Of a DNA stretch of 64,000 nt, positions 43,457 to 53,211 are shown in pieces. This stretch comes from JAZLIT01 sp045617525 (lineage in GTDB: Bacteria; Bacillota; Bacilli; Bacillales_A; Planococcaceae): positions 1 through 64,000 of the forward strand of contig JAZLIT010000265.1 of assembly GCA_045617525.1 (NCBI GenBank), in the 5' to 3' direction. Within the stretch, counting starts at the first letter, position 1, and each line of letters starts with the position of its first letter. A program made the translations under genes and the position numbers. The notes below the pieces were generated by a model. The model was not told where the DNA came from. It saw nothing but the letters and a program-made list of their open reading frames with translations, and searched no databases.

Positions 43457-44173
43457 TTATAAGTTACGTAATGAATCGATAATTTCTGTTTTTGATTTAG
43501 TTTTATTGTCTAATTGCTTTAATACACGTGCAGGTACGCCGCCTACAACTGTATATGGCGCAACATCCTCAATTACAATAGCACCTGCAGCAACAACCGC
43601 ACCTTGTCCGACTTTAATACCTTCCAATACAACCGCATTTGCACCGATTACAACATCATCTTCCACAATAACTGGATCTGCTGATGGCGGCTCAATTACG
43701 CCTGCTAATACCGTACCTGCACCAATATGACAGTTCTTACCTACAGTTGCACGACCACCCAGAATAGCACCCATATCAATCATCGTTTTCTCACCAATTT
43801 CAGCACCAATATTTATAATCGCACCCATCATAATAACTGCATTGTCGCCAATTATTACTTGATCGCGAATAATTGCGCCTGGTTCAATACGTGCATTAAC
43901 ATACTTCGTGTCAAGAAGTGGCACACCTGAATTACGACGATCTGATTCTACTAGATAATCTTCAATTTGCGCACCATATGCAGTAATCGCTTGTTCGATT
44001 TCAATCCATTCACCAAAAACAACAGCGTTATTTCCTTCTCCAAAAACCTTTGAATCTTCACCAAATGTAAGGTTAGCTACAGCTGGTCCCTTTACATAAA
44101 CCTTTACAGGTGTTACCTTTTTTGCATTTGAAATAAAATCGATAATTTCATAAGCAGATAATTTTGTTGTCAT
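43457..44173 (-). CDS. dapH: Tetrahydrodipicolinate N-acetyltransferase
   Basis: Acetyl-CoA-dependent acyltransferase of the DAP pathway, 238 residues: an N-terminal helical domain (LSAYEIIDFISNAKKVTPVKVYVKG, in pieces) and a left-handed beta-helix of hexapeptide repeats from about residue 90 (VIIGDNAVIMMGAIINIGAEIG in pieces). ATG 44173 has GGGGGTG upstream; the three earlier codons overlap that SD. A likely promoter (GTGAAA, 17 bases, TACAAT) lies between it and the ccpC-like gene. Confidence 0.95.
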   Translation of the reverse strand: MTTKLSAYEIIDFISNAKKVTPVKVYVKGPAVANLTFGEDSKVFGEGNNAVVFGEWIEIEQAITAYGAQIEDYLVESDRRNSGVPLLDTKYVNARIEPGAIIRDQVIIGDNAVIMMGAIINIGAEIGEKTMIDMGAILGGRATVGKNCHIGAGTVLAGVIEPPSADPVIVEDDVVIGANAVVLEGIKVGQGAVVAAGAIVIEDVAPYTVVGGVPARVLKQLDNKTKSKTEIIDSLRNL

Positions 44174-44243
44174 ATTCAGCACCCCCTATGTAAGTTTTCT
44201 AACATTACATAATTGTACTAAATATTCAGTATAATTTCACGCT

Positions 44244-45143
44244 TTATTTAGAAGGTTCATTATAATCATATAAGCAGCGCGCACGATTTTGTACCACATT
44301 AGCAAACGCCTCTACCTGTCTCAGTTCAAATGTTGATTCATAGCCTAGCAGCCATGTATCACGTGTTAAACCATGATCCTTATCCATGTTAGAAAGTGGG
44401 ATTTTATTGATATCCTCTTCCCCATCTAATGTTATTGATGGTAAAATCGCATAGCCAATCCCGTTCAATGCCATTTGTTTACATGTTTCAATCTGATCTA
44501 CAATAATTTGATGGCGCGGATTCGATTGGAAATATTGCTGCCACCATTGTTGAATTTCTTGATAATAATCTGAGTCACTTTTAAACTGAATGAATGGACG
44601 ATCCGAACTAAGAATATCCTCCATATCCGTAATTTCTTTATCCACTAAATACATCGTATCTCGGAATAAATGAATTTTTTTCCCTTTCCAATCAACAGGA
44701 CCACGCACAATTCCTACATGCGCCTCCCCTTCATACAGTGCCTTAACGATTTCCGAACTCCACCCTGTCATTAAAGAAATCCTTGTGTCTGGATACAGTG
44801 TTACATATTCTTTCAACACTTTAGGAAGCCAATTTTGTCCAACAATCGAAGCACAGGCAATTTTCAAAGTACCATGTACCTTCGACTCGAGCGCCTGTAT
44901 TGTTTCAAAAATTTCAGCACGTCTAGCAACCATTTCATTAGCATATTGGATAACTAATTCGCCGGCTGAGGTCGGTGTTAACCCTTTTTGGGAACGAATA
45001 AATAATTGAGCGCCCCATTCCTTCTCAATTGTTTGGAGACGCTGCGAAAGAGCTGGCTGCGATAAAAATAATCGCTCTGCTCCTTTACGCATATTTTTTT
45101 CTTCAAATAAAATTTTTATAATTTCTGCCTCAGTTGCAATCAT
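44244..45143 (-). CDS. ccpC: LysR-type regulator (CcpC-like)
   Basis: 299 residues: winged-helix DNA-binding domain (AERLFLSQPALSQRLQTIEKEWGAQLFIRS, in pieces) and a periplasmic-binding-like effector domain. In B. subtilis CcpC (YkuM), the citrate-responsive repressor of citB and citZ, lies in the same place between ykuL and dapH; the gene symbol rests on that synteny. AGGAGGAG precedes ATG 45143. Confidence 0.8.
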   Translation of the reverse strand: MIATEAEIIKILFEEKNMRKGAERLFLSQPALSQRLQTIEKEWGAQLFIRSQKGLTPTSAGELVIQYANEMVARRAEIFETIQALESKVHGTLKIACASIVGQNWLPKVLKEYVTLYPDTRISLMTGWSSEIVKALYEGEAHVGIVRGPVDWKGKKIHLFRDTMYLVDKEITDMEDILSSDRPFIQFKSDSDYYQEIQQWWQQYFQSNPRHQIIVDQIETCKQMALNGIGYAILPSITLDGEEDINKIPLSNMDKDHGLTRDTWLLGYESTFELRQVEAFANVVQNRARCLYDYNEPSK

Positions 45144-45208
45144 CAAACTCCTCCTTTATCTATGAAAAATCGACAAAACCTTATAGGCTTTGCCGATTCA
45201 TGTTACTA

Positions 45209-45649
45209 TTAAGCTTGTAAATATACATACTTTTTTAGTTGTTTTAAAATAACTCTTCGTGTCAATATTCCGACGAACGTGTCTTCTTCATCTACCACAC
45301 ATAAAAACGCATGGTCAATAACTAAATCAAGTGCACGTTGAAATGAATCGGTAACTTTTAAATAAGCAACATCCTGATCCATCACTTCATCTACTTTAAT
45401 ATTTTCAAGCTTTTCATATTCAATTCGTTCAAGCCCTAAAATTGACTCAATAATTTTACCAGTACTAAGTAATCCAATAAATCTGTATTTCATATCTAAC
45501 ACTGGAATTGAAGAATAGCCTGTTTTCGTTAAAACCAGTAATGCGTGCTCCGCATTATTCCCACTTTGAACATGAGCAACCTTCTCTGATGAAATCAAGA
45601 AATCTGAAATCGATAATTCTAATAAAGCCTTGCTAGACATAGAAATCAT
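45209..45649 (-). CDS. darB: CBS-pair protein DarB (CbpB, YkuL), c-di-AMP binding
   Basis: 146 residues made of two CBS motifs: KVAHVQSGNNAEHALLVLTKTGYSSIPVLD in the first and VMDQDVAYL...FLCVVDEEDTFVGILTRRVILKQL in the second. It closely follows my memory of B. subtilis YkuL/DarB, which in its c-di-AMP-free form activates the (p)ppGpp synthetase Rel and pyruvate carboxylase. A pyruvate carboxylase gene is also in this window. AAGGAG precedes the ATG; transcribed toward the ccpC-like gene. Confidence 0.9.
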   Translation of the reverse strand: MISMSSKALLELSISDFLISSEKVAHVQSGNNAEHALLVLTKTGYSSIPVLDMKYRFIGLLSTGKIIESILGLERIEYEKLENIKVDEVMDQDVAYLKVTDSFQRALDLVIDHAFLCVVDEEDTFVGILTRRVILKQLKKYVYLQA

Positions 45650-45755
45650 AAAACCTTCTCCTTTGTGTCATCACTTTGTTGGATCTCATTCCCAGTTACA
45701 TCATATCATAACTCATAAAGTGATGACTAGGAACGACTCACAAGGATTTCACTAT

Positions 45756-45992
45756 TCAGAGATAACTTGCCCAATACACAAAGATCATTATACCGGTAAA
45801 AGCAAACCATATTGCATACATAATAATAATTGGATTTAATAAAAATGGATGATCAGCTATCACTTCATGAATCGGTGTATCCTCATCTGCATTACTTGCT
45901 TCCACCTTTTTTGCCACTAAAATCGTAATCCAATACGACACCGCACATAAAAGTATGACAACAAAAACAGCTGGCCACAACCAAATCCCCAT
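45756..45992 (-). CDS. Small membrane protein of unknown function
   Basis: 78 residues, two transmembrane helices (about residues 4-26 and 52-75) joined by an acidic loop (VEASNADEDTPIHEV). AAGGAG lies 8 bases before the ATG, which supports translation. I do not recognise the family. It stands alone between darB and fadH on the same strand. Confidence 0.75.
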   Translation of the reverse strand: MGIWLWPAVFVVILLCAVSYWITILVAKKVEASNADEDTPIHEVIADHPFLLNPIIIMYAIWFAFTGIMIFVYWASYL

Positions 45993-46164
45993 AAAAACAC
46001 TCCTTCCGTGCTTTATAGTATTGGCTTAGCCAGCTGTAGCTATTCATTTAAAAAGTAAATCAAATAATAGACGGAACACTAATTCAAAAAAGTTATTCAA
46101 TGCATCAATTGGCGTTTTATTAATACGTTTATAGTGTTTATAGTTGATTCATGAAACATAAAAA

Positions 46165-46935
46165 TTAAAACGGGTGTTGATTCAACCATGAACCACCATC
46201 TAACGTAATACACTCACCATTTAAATATTGCGCTTTATCTGAAATCATAAATACCGCTAAATCGGCAATTTCTTCTGGCGTACCTAATCGACCTAAAGGC
46301 ACTGAATTAATTGTACGCTTCGCTTGCTCCTCTGACTCCCATAATTTATCGGCCCCTCCTGTACGCTCAATTGGTCCTGGAGCTATTGCATTACAGCGAA
46401 TTCCAAACTGTGATCCCCATTCAACCGCTAACGTACGTGTCAATGATAGAACACCCGCCTTCGCTGCCGCAGAGTGCACAACACCTGCCCCGGCCCCCCA
46501 TGCATATGTAGCTACCATATTGACCATAGATCCTTTAATATTATTTTCAATCCAATAACGGCCTACCGCTGACGAGCAATAAAACGTTCCATTTAATACA
46601 ATATCAATTACTGCCTTCCAACCATTCGGAGACAATTTCTCTGCATGCACCAAAAAATTTCCTGCAGCATTATTCACTAAGCTATCTATACGACCAAATC
46701 TATTAACCGTAAATTCCACCATTGCTTGTACATGATCTACTTCACGCACATCCATTTGGAATGTTTCAATCTGGTCTCCAAATGCCTCAATTTCACTTTT
46801 TGCATTTTGTAAGCGTTCTAAGTTACGTCCAGTAATGACTACCTTAGCACCTTGCTTGACAAATTCCTTTGCCATACCTAGCCCCATTCCACTTGAACCA
46901 CCCGTAATAATTACCACTTTATTTTCCAACATCAT
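46165..46935 (-). CDS. fadH: 2,4-dienoyl-CoA reductase (SDR family)
   Basis: SDR of the FadH (YkuF) type that reduces 2,4-dienoyl-CoA in oxidation of unsaturated fatty acids. 256 residues; TGGSSGMGLGMAKEF cofactor motif, NNAAGNFLVHAEKLSPNGW, the dienoyl-CoA reductase-like core MVNMVATYAWGAGAGVVHSAAAKAGV (in pieces), and the end GGSWLNQHPF. ATG 46935 has AAAGGGGG upstream at a good distance. A FadR-like operator precedes it. Confidence 0.9.
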   Translation of the reverse strand: MMLENKVVIITGGSSGMGLGMAKEFVKQGAKVVITGRNLERLQNAKSEIEAFGDQIETFQMDVREVDHVQAMVEFTVNRFGRIDSLVNNAAGNFLVHAEKLSPNGWKAVIDIVLNGTFYCSSAVGRYWIENNIKGSMVNMVATYAWGAGAGVVHSAAAKAGVLSLTRTLAVEWGSQFGIRCNAIAPGPIERTGGADKLWESEEQAKRTINSVPLGRLGTPEEIADLAVFMISDKAQYLNGECITLDGGSWLNQHPF

Positions 46936-46956
46936 AAAACTTCCCCCTTTGTAAAA

Positions 46957-46974
46957 TGAATGGTTATTCACTTC
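46957..46974 (-). promoter_or_regulatory. Candidate FadR operator upstream of fadH
   Basis: On the minus strand the 18 bases match the FadR consensus TGAATGANTANTCATTCA at 14 positions, with the right half (CATTCA) intact. It lies 22 bases before the fadH start, near the likely transcription start. fadH belongs to the FadR regulon in B. subtilis. Confidence 0.4.
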
Positions 46975-47060
46975 TATTTTACTATAAGTAATTCACAATA
47001 AACACAAAAAACATTACATAAAGTCTATAATTATTGCTTTAATTAGAGTTTTACGACCAC

Positions 47061-47098
47061 AAAAAAAACTAGACTACAAGTTACTTCTTGTAATCTAG
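47061..47098 (-). terminator. Terminator of ppx-ppk
   Basis: CTAGACTACAAG (47069-47080) pairs with CTTGTAATCTAG (47087-47098, one mismatch), followed on the minus strand by eight U. Confidence 0.85.
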
Positions 47099-47232
47099 CC
47101 TCATTTCTATAACTTGTCCTGAAGAATACCCTTTAAATGCACAATTTAACAAGGTACTTTGTATTTTCCAATTTATTATTAAATCCATACACTACATCAG
47201 AGGGCAATATACGCATTACGAGACAATGATAG

Positions 47233-49398
47233 CTACTCTTTTACAATTACAACACCTAGCGATTCTGTTAGGAATATGTCTTGGCTATTTACCCGATTTT
47301 CGCCCTTATGATCTTCTTTGTAACGATAATTGCCATTCGAATCTTGAATACGTGCTTTTTGATTATCGCTTAATTGGTAATTCATAATTTGAAAAATACG
47401 CTTTTTAATTTCTGGTGAATAAACAGGAAATAAAATTTCAACACGTTTAACCATATTACGTGTCATCATATCTGCTGACGAAAGATAGAGACGATTTTCA
47501 CCATTGTGATGGAACCAGAAAATTCGAGAATGCTCTAAAAATCTACCCACAATACTTGTAACGGTAATATTCTCACTTATTCCTGGAATACCCGGGCGAA
47601 GACAGCAAATTCCGCGAATAATTAACTCGATTTTCACACCTACAATTGATGCCTCATACAACTTCATCATCAAATCCTTATCAGTTAATGAATTCATTTT
47701 CGCTCGAATAAAACCATTGCCATACTCAATATGACATTGGATCTCTTGATCAATTAAACGTATAAATTCATCTCGAATATCGTATGGTGCAACAACTAGA
47801 TGATGGAATTGTGGTTTTTCTGTATACCCACTTAGGTAATTAAAGAAATTCGTCGCATCTATGCCAAATTCCTTGTTTGACGTAATAATTCCCATATCAG
47901 TATAGATTTTAGCCGTCGCATCATTGTAATTTCCTGTTCCCAGATGCACAAAGCGCTCAATTTTCCCTAAACGGCGACGTACCACTAACGTAATTTTCGA
48001 ATGGGTTTTTAAATTATTCATTCCGTAAATGACAAGACACCCGGCTTGCTCTAATTGTTTCGCCCAAAGTACATTATTCTCCTCATCAAATCGTGCCTTA
48101 AGCTCTACAAGGACCGTAACTTGCTTGCCGTTTTCTGCAGCCAACTTTAATGCCTGGATTATCGGCGAGTTCCCACTTACACGATATAATGTCTGCTTGA
48201 TCGCTAAAACACTTGGATCAACCGCAGCCTCTGCAATAAAATCAATAATCGGACCAAATGACTCGTAAGGATGATGGAAAAATAAATCCTGAACAAATGC
48301 TTTTTCAAAAATATTCTCATTTGATTGTAAATCCTGCGGCGGCTGAGGAATGAAGGTCTCGTATTCTAAATGCTCCCGTCCTTTTGAAATTGCCCTCACA
48401 AAGGTAAACATCGTCGTTAAATCTAACGGACCATCTATTTTAAATACATCTGACTCTTCGATTTCAAATTCCTCTAATAAGTACTCAAGTACATCATCAT
48501 TCATTTCCCCATCACGCACTTCTAAACGAGAACCGACACCCCATTTACGTTTCTTCAATTCTTTCTCAATCTCTACAAGTAAATCTTGTGCGCCTTCTTC
48601 ATGGATTGTTAAGTCGGCATTTCGCGTTAACCGGAAGGCCTGCGTAGATTTAACCCTGTACCCTAAAAACAACTTATCTACATGGCTTGAAATAACATCC
48701 TCTAACAACACGAAAACCGTTTCATTCGATTCTGATGGCACTTTTATATAACGCTCTAATACAGATGGAACTTGTACAATTGCTACATTATCCGTCAACT
48801 CAGTATCATTGCCTTGATTTTCAAGCATCACTAATAAATTAAGTGTTTTACCTAATAAAGTTGGAAACGGTCGATACGCATCAACTGCAACTGGTGTTAA
48901 TACCGGAAAAATCGTCTCTTCAAATAATTCGTTTAGAAATTGACGTTGCTCTAAATTCAAATCTTTAATATCTAGAACAAATACATTTTCCTTTGGTAGG
49001 CATTTTGAAGTTAAATGACGAAAAACCTCCGTTTGACGACGCACCAATGCCTGCGTTCGCTCCGCAATTTTTGACAACTGCTCTTTCGGCGTTAATCCTG
49101 ATTTATTTTCTGGCTTATGAAAGCCTGCCCGCAATTGATCCTGTAAACCAGCTACCCGTACCATAAAAAATTCATCTAAATTTGAGCTAAATATGGCCAA
49201 AAACTTTAACCGTTCTAACAGTGGATTATTTTCATCCTCAGCTTCTTCAAGTACACGTTCATTAAATGCCAACCAGCTCAATTCACGGTTATTATAATAT
49301 TGTGGTTTAGCAATTTCTTCTAATAAACGTTCCTTTTCAAGCGCTAAACCTGTATTGTTTATAAACTTATTAGAATCTATTTCGATATGCTCTGCCAT
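47233..49398 (-). CDS. ppk: Polyphosphate kinase
   Basis: PPK1, which reversibly makes polyphosphate from ATP. 721 residues: N-terminal domain YYNNRELSWLAFNERVLEEA, then the phospholipase-D-like catalytic halves with the phospho-accepting histidine in NLKTHSKITLVVRR, HLGTGNYNDATAKIYTDMG, and a second half with HHNGENRLYLSSADMMTRN. ATG 49398 has AAGGGG 9 bases upstream, and ppx ends 4 bases earlier; the longer frame reads back through ppx. Confidence 0.96.
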   Translation of the reverse strand: MAEHIEIDSNKFINNTGLALEKERLLEEIAKPQYYNNRELSWLAFNERVLEEAEDENNPLLERLKFLAIFSSNLDEFFMVRVAGLQDQLRAGFHKPENKSGLTPKEQLSKIAERTQALVRRQTEVFRHLTSKCLPKENVFVLDIKDLNLEQRQFLNELFEETIFPVLTPVAVDAYRPFPTLLGKTLNLLVMLENQGNDTELTDNVAIVQVPSVLERYIKVPSESNETVFVLLEDVISSHVDKLFLGYRVKSTQAFRLTRNADLTIHEEGAQDLLVEIEKELKKRKWGVGSRLEVRDGEMNDDVLEYLLEEFEIEESDVFKIDGPLDLTTMFTFVRAISKGREHLEYETFIPQPPQDLQSNENIFEKAFVQDLFFHHPYESFGPIIDFIAEAAVDPSVLAIKQTLYRVSGNSPIIQALKLAAENGKQVTVLVELKARFDEENNVLWAKQLEQAGCLVIYGMNNLKTHSKITLVVRRRLGKIERFVHLGTGNYNDATAKIYTDMGIITSNKEFGIDATNFFNYLSGYTEKPQFHHLVVAPYDIRDEFIRLIDQEIQCHIEYGNGFIRAKMNSLTDKDLMMKLYEASIVGVKIELIIRGICCLRPGIPGISENITVTSIVGRFLEHSRIFWFHHNGENRLYLSSADMMTRNMVKRVEILFPVYSPEIKKRIFQIMNYQLSDNQKARIQDSNGNYRYKEDHKGENRVNSQDIFLTESLGVVIVKE

Positions 49399-49402
49399 AT
49401 AC

Positions 49403-50941
49403 TTAAACCCCTTCATCAACAAATAAAATCTCAACCGAACTTTTAAAAACACGTTCAATATGTTTCTTTTGACGCTCTGCATAATAAATTTCCGCAACCG
49501 CACTCCGTCTAGTAATCACAATGATCCGAATATTACGGTCATTTTTATCGATTACTATGGATTTTGCGATATTACGTTTTGAAATATTGAGTGCATATAT
49601 AAATTTCAAAATAGCACCTAAGTCCTTTAATTCCCGCTGATCTTCACGTGAAATCCAATCTTTAAATGGAATTAAAAAGCGACGGAAGTAATCTTTATTT
49701 TTATAGGAAGCTAATAACGCTAATTTAATACGATTCACATGGTTCATTCCTGAAATTGACTGATTCGCAATTAGATAAAATGTATGTTGGCTCGAAGAAT
49801 CTAGCTCAATATATTCGCCAATTGAATATAGTCTTGCCGCATACTTCAATAAGGAAAGTTGCTCCTCATTCATCCTGAAATAGTTTAATTCACAACACTG
49901 AACATAAAATTGTTCTGCTAGTATTTCGAGCGTCTGGGCTTCTACTTCTGAGCGCTCATATTCATAAGTAATTCTTTTTGCATTTTCATCAAACACACGA
50001 TATTTATCAAAAGCACGTTCATCTCCCTGCAGGACACGGCTAATCATTAAACCTTCACGCAACCCTTTTTTACTCACTTGGAATGTATTCGTCTCAACCA
50101 CTTCCATCAAGCTTAAAAACACTTGAATAGCTGGCACAATAATATCTGCTCGATCTGAGGATAAACCATCTAACTGTTTTAACTGATCAAAATTCATCAT
50201 TAATAAATCATATTTTAAGTCCTTCATTTCATCACGGTGCATCTCATATTGATGCAAGCCTGATATCGGATAATCAATTTTTTGCTGATGGATTTGTGCA
50301 ACATTACGTGCACTTCCCCCAATCGCAATTACAGGTAACCCTGCTTTTGATACCCAATCTAAACTTAGAAACTGTTCCTTTACATAATTCATTAATTTCT
50401 GTAATTCTTGCTCATTAATTACTGTATCTTTCACAAACTTTTGCTTTAAAGATACGGTTCCAAATGGGAAACTATGCGTTTTTTGTAGCTCTTTATTTTT
50501 AAATAATGTAATTTCAGTAGAACCCCCACCGATATCAATAGTAATTGCTGAATCAGTATCCATCGAATGTGCAACTGCGACAAAACCGAAAACTGCCTCT
50601 TCTTCTTCAGTTAATATATCTAACTGAATTCCTGTAAGTTTCTTCATTTCGTCAATAATTTCATTCTGATTGGAAGCTTGGCGAATTGCTGCCGTAGCAA
50701 CTGCCTTTATATCCGTTATAGCATAGTCATCTAATATTTCTTTGAAAGAAGTTAGCGTATCTGCTAGTACTCTAATGCCAGATTGACTCATTTCACCAGT
50801 TGGAGAAAGAAAAGTGCGCAACCTTGCGACCGTCTTAAAATTTCCAAATTCATACAAACCTTGACGATGATCATATTCATAAAGTACCAAACGTATCGTA
50901 TTCGAGCCAATATCGATAATCGCTGTTCTTAATTCCTTCAT
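49403..50941 (-). CDS. ppx: Exopolyphosphatase (Ppx/GppA family)
   Basis: Ppx/GppA phosphatase of the ASKHA fold, 512 residues, hydrolysing polyphosphate ends (or pppGpp). Motifs: AIIDIGSNTIRLVLYEYD, TIDIGGGSTEITLFKN and AIGGSARNVAQIHQQ; the C-terminal half resembles the HD-like domain of long Ppx proteins. First gene of a ppx-ppk pair. The open frame begins GTG-AGC-AGT-ATG; I use the ATG (50941), but the GTG is possible. Making and degrading enzymes sharing one transcript is a common arrangement. Confidence 0.92.
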   Translation of the reverse strand: MKELRTAIIDIGSNTIRLVLYEYDHRQGLYEFGNFKTVARLRTFLSPTGEMSQSGIRVLADTLTSFKEILDDYAITDIKAVATAAIRQASNQNEIIDEMKKLTGIQLDILTEEEEAVFGFVAVAHSMDTDSAITIDIGGGSTEITLFKNKELQKTHSFPFGTVSLKQKFVKDTVINEQELQKLMNYVKEQFLSLDWVSKAGLPVIAIGGSARNVAQIHQQKIDYPISGLHQYEMHRDEMKDLKYDLLMMNFDQLKQLDGLSSDRADIIVPAIQVFLSLMEVVETNTFQVSKKGLREGLMISRVLQGDERAFDKYRVFDENAKRITYEYERSEVEAQTLEILAEQFYVQCCELNYFRMNEEQLSLLKYAARLYSIGEYIELDSSSQHTFYLIANQSISGMNHVNRIKLALLASYKNKDYFRRFLIPFKDWISREDQRELKDLGAILKFIYALNISKRNIAKSIVIDKNDRNIRIIVITRRSAVAEIYYAERQKKHIERVFKSSVEILFVDEGV

Positions 50942-51033
50942 ACTGCTCACTTCTTTCTATATAGAAATATTATAATAATTTTTCTAGCACGAATATTACA
51001 TCAAAATTAGAAGATAATTTATCTATTTGTTGT

Positions 51034-51075
51034 AAAAAAAGCCAGATAAATCTAATTAGAAGTATCTGGCTTTTT
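51034..51075 (-). terminator. Terminator of cheV
   Basis: AAAAAGCCAGATA (51036-51048) pairs with TATCTGGCTTTTT (51063-51075), with U-run on the minus strand. Confidence 0.88.
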
Positions 51076-51092
51076 AACATTTTATATAATTC

Positions 51093-51995
51093 TTATAAGA
51101 TTAATTGGTCAACACGTAAAATTAGTTCTGCAATTTCTGGTTTCGAAATTTGATCTTCTGCACCAACACGATCGCCTTTATGGCGTAAGTCATCCGTAAT
51201 TAAACTTGAGAATATAATTACAGGAAGTATTTGTAGTGCTTCATGTTCTTTAATTTTCTTTGTTAAATGATGACCGTCCATTTGCGGCATTTCAATATCA
51301 GTAATCACAAGTTGTACATGTTTTGAAATATTTTTATCTGCCTTCGCGATTGCTTCAAGATACTCATATGCATCTCGACCATTTTCAAAGAATTCTAGGT
51401 TACCGTAGCCAGCTTCATTCATCGTATCAAATAAAAGCTTACGTAGTAATGGCGAATCTTCAGCAATTACAATTTTCTTCTCTGAACGATCTCGCTTCCC
51501 TAATTTTTTTATAGCCTCAATATTAATACCTGATTCCGGATTAATATCCACCATAATTCTTTCGAAGTCTAATAATAAAATCATTTGCTCATCTTGTTTA
51601 ATAACCCCTATTACTTGAGATGTACCGCCTTGATACAAGTCTGAAGGCTTTTCAATTAAGTCCCAAGAAATACGGTGAATTTGCGTTACATTATCCACAT
51701 GGAATACTACTCGTTGTTTATTAAATTCAGCAACAATGTATTTTTGTTGTGGGTTTCTTTCTGTAGTCGGCAAACCTAAAACCTTTAGCATATCGACAAC
51801 AGGTAAAACCTCTCCTCGTAATTGAATAATCCCTTCAACGTGGGGATGTGCGTGTGGAATAAACGTCACTGGAATTGGCTGAATAATTTCTTTAACTTTA
51901 ATTACATTAATACCAAATTTATTATTACCCACTGCAAATTCAACTATTTCAAGCTCATTTGTACCACTTTCCAATAAAATCCCTTTGTTTTCCAT
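51093..51995 (-). CDS. cheV: Chemotaxis coupling protein CheV
   Basis: 300 residues: CheW domain (ELEIVEFAVGNNKFGINVIKVKEII in pieces, IQLRGEVLPVVDMLKVLG) followed by a response-regulator receiver domain (VIAEDSPLL, LVITDIEMPQMDGHHLT with the phosphoacceptor Asp). It couples receptors to CheA and helps adaptation. ATG 51995 (MENKGILLESGTNELE) is preceded by GGGAGTGG; the 33-residue longer frame is not supported. No other chemotaxis gene is in the window. Confidence 0.95.
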   Translation of the reverse strand: MENKGILLESGTNELEIVEFAVGNNKFGINVIKVKEIIQPIPVTFIPHAHPHVEGIIQLRGEVLPVVDMLKVLGLPTTERNPQQKYIVAEFNKQRVVFHVDNVTQIHRISWDLIEKPSDLYQGGTSQVIGVIKQDEQMILLLDFERIMVDINPESGINIEAIKKLGKRDRSEKKIVIAEDSPLLRKLLFDTMNEAGYGNLEFFENGRDAYEYLEAIAKADKNISKHVQLVITDIEMPQMDGHHLTKKIKEHEALQILPVIIFSSLITDDLRHKGDRVGAEDQISKPEIAELILRVDQLIL

Positions 51996-52154
51996 GAGAA
52001 ATCCACTCCCTGTTACTAATATATACTTTAATTGTAACATATTTCGTGCTAATCTCCTATAAAACCCAAAAGTGAATACCATTACAATTATCACATAAAC
52101 CGAAGAGAAACATTATCCCAATAAAATGCCATCTAGGACTACTAATTTTTACGA

Positions 52155-53018
52155 CTAAACATAATATTTAATAAGTGCCTGTGTACCTTTTTCAGCATAG
52201 CCTTGTTCAATAAGTGTATTATACAAATCTTTAGCCAAATTTAACCCCGGTAAATTTAATTGCATTCTTTCTGCCTCAGCAATTGCAATTTCAATATCTT
52301 TTAGTATGTGCTTAATATAAAATCCTGGCTCATAATCCCCTTCGATCATACGCGGAGCAAGACTACTTAACGACCATGAACTTGCAGCCCCACTTGAAAT
52401 TGATTTCAATACATCCTCCAAATTCAAGCCAGCCTTTAAACCATAGGCCATCGATTCACAAACACCAATCATATTCGATGCAATTGCAATTTGATTACAC
52501 ATTTTCGTATGTTGACCTGCACCTGCACTTCCTTGGTAAACAACATTAGCTCCAAATATATTTAGAATGGGTAATACATCCTCAAAAGTTGCAAGGTCGC
52601 CACCAACCATAATTGATAATGTACCATTTCTTGCTCCAATATCTCCTCCAGAAACAGGGGCATCGATACTATGTATTTCTTTTTCCTTCGCTAACTTGTA
52701 TATCTCTACTGCTAATGTTGGCTCAGATGTCGTCATATCTACAATGATTGTCCCTTTTGTAGCTGATTTTAAAATACCCTCCTCGCCCGTATAGACTTCA
52801 AGAACATCTTGAGGATAACCTACCATCGTAAAGATCACCTCTTTATCTACACTAGCTGCTGCAGGCGTTTCTGCCCAAATTGCGCCTAATTCAAGTAGCT
52901 CAGTCGCTTTTGACTTCGTGCGCGTATAGATTGTCACTTCTTTCCCTGCCTTTAATAAGTGTTTAACAATACTTGCTCCCATAACACCTGTCCCAATAAA
53001 ACCAACTTTATTCTTCAT
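52155..53018 (-). CDS. Beta-hydroxyacid dehydrogenase (3-hydroxyisobutyrate dehydrogenase-like, YkwC type)
   Basis: 287 residues. N-terminal NAD(P)-binding domain VGFIGTGVMGASIVKHLLKAGKEV (in pieces), substrate motif IDAPVSGGDIGARNGTLSIMVGG, and the helical domain with catalytic lysine in GAGQHTKMCNQIAIA. It oxidises a small beta-hydroxyacid such as 3-hydroxyisobutyrate or reduces a semialdehyde; the exact substrate is unclear. ATG 53018 follows a GGGGTG SD. Confidence 0.9.
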   Translation of the reverse strand: MKNKVGFIGTGVMGASIVKHLLKAGKEVTIYTRTKSKATELLELGAIWAETPAAASVDKEVIFTMVGYPQDVLEVYTGEEGILKSATKGTIIVDMTTSEPTLAVEIYKLAKEKEIHSIDAPVSGGDIGARNGTLSIMVGGDLATFEDVLPILNIFGANVVYQGSAGAGQHTKMCNQIAIASNMIGVCESMAYGLKAGLNLEDVLKSISSGAASSWSLSSLAPRMIEGDYEPGFYIKHILKDIEIAIAEAERMQLNLPGLNLAKDLYNTLIEQGYAEKGTQALIKYYV

Positions 53019-53091
53019 ATTTAGCACCCCACTTTTCTAATTGCCTTTATTTTATCAAAACTATACAGAAAAGGGGGAATTTTCTAAAGAA

Positions 53092-53130
53092 ACAAAAAAG
53101 AGAGCAGTTAGCGATAATCGCCACTACTCT
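53092..53130 (-). terminator. Terminator of the Spo0E-like gene
   Basis: AGAG-CAGT-TAGCGA and TCGC-CACT-ACTCT arms (53101-53130, imperfect) are followed on the minus strand by a U-rich tract (CTTTTTTGTTTCTTT). Confidence 0.6.
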
Positions 53131-53211
53131 AAAGGGGGAAATGAGAATGTTGCTGTGTTCTATCTTAATATTCCCAGTCAAATCAAAAGTTAAACCTTTT
53201 ATATAAGATTT

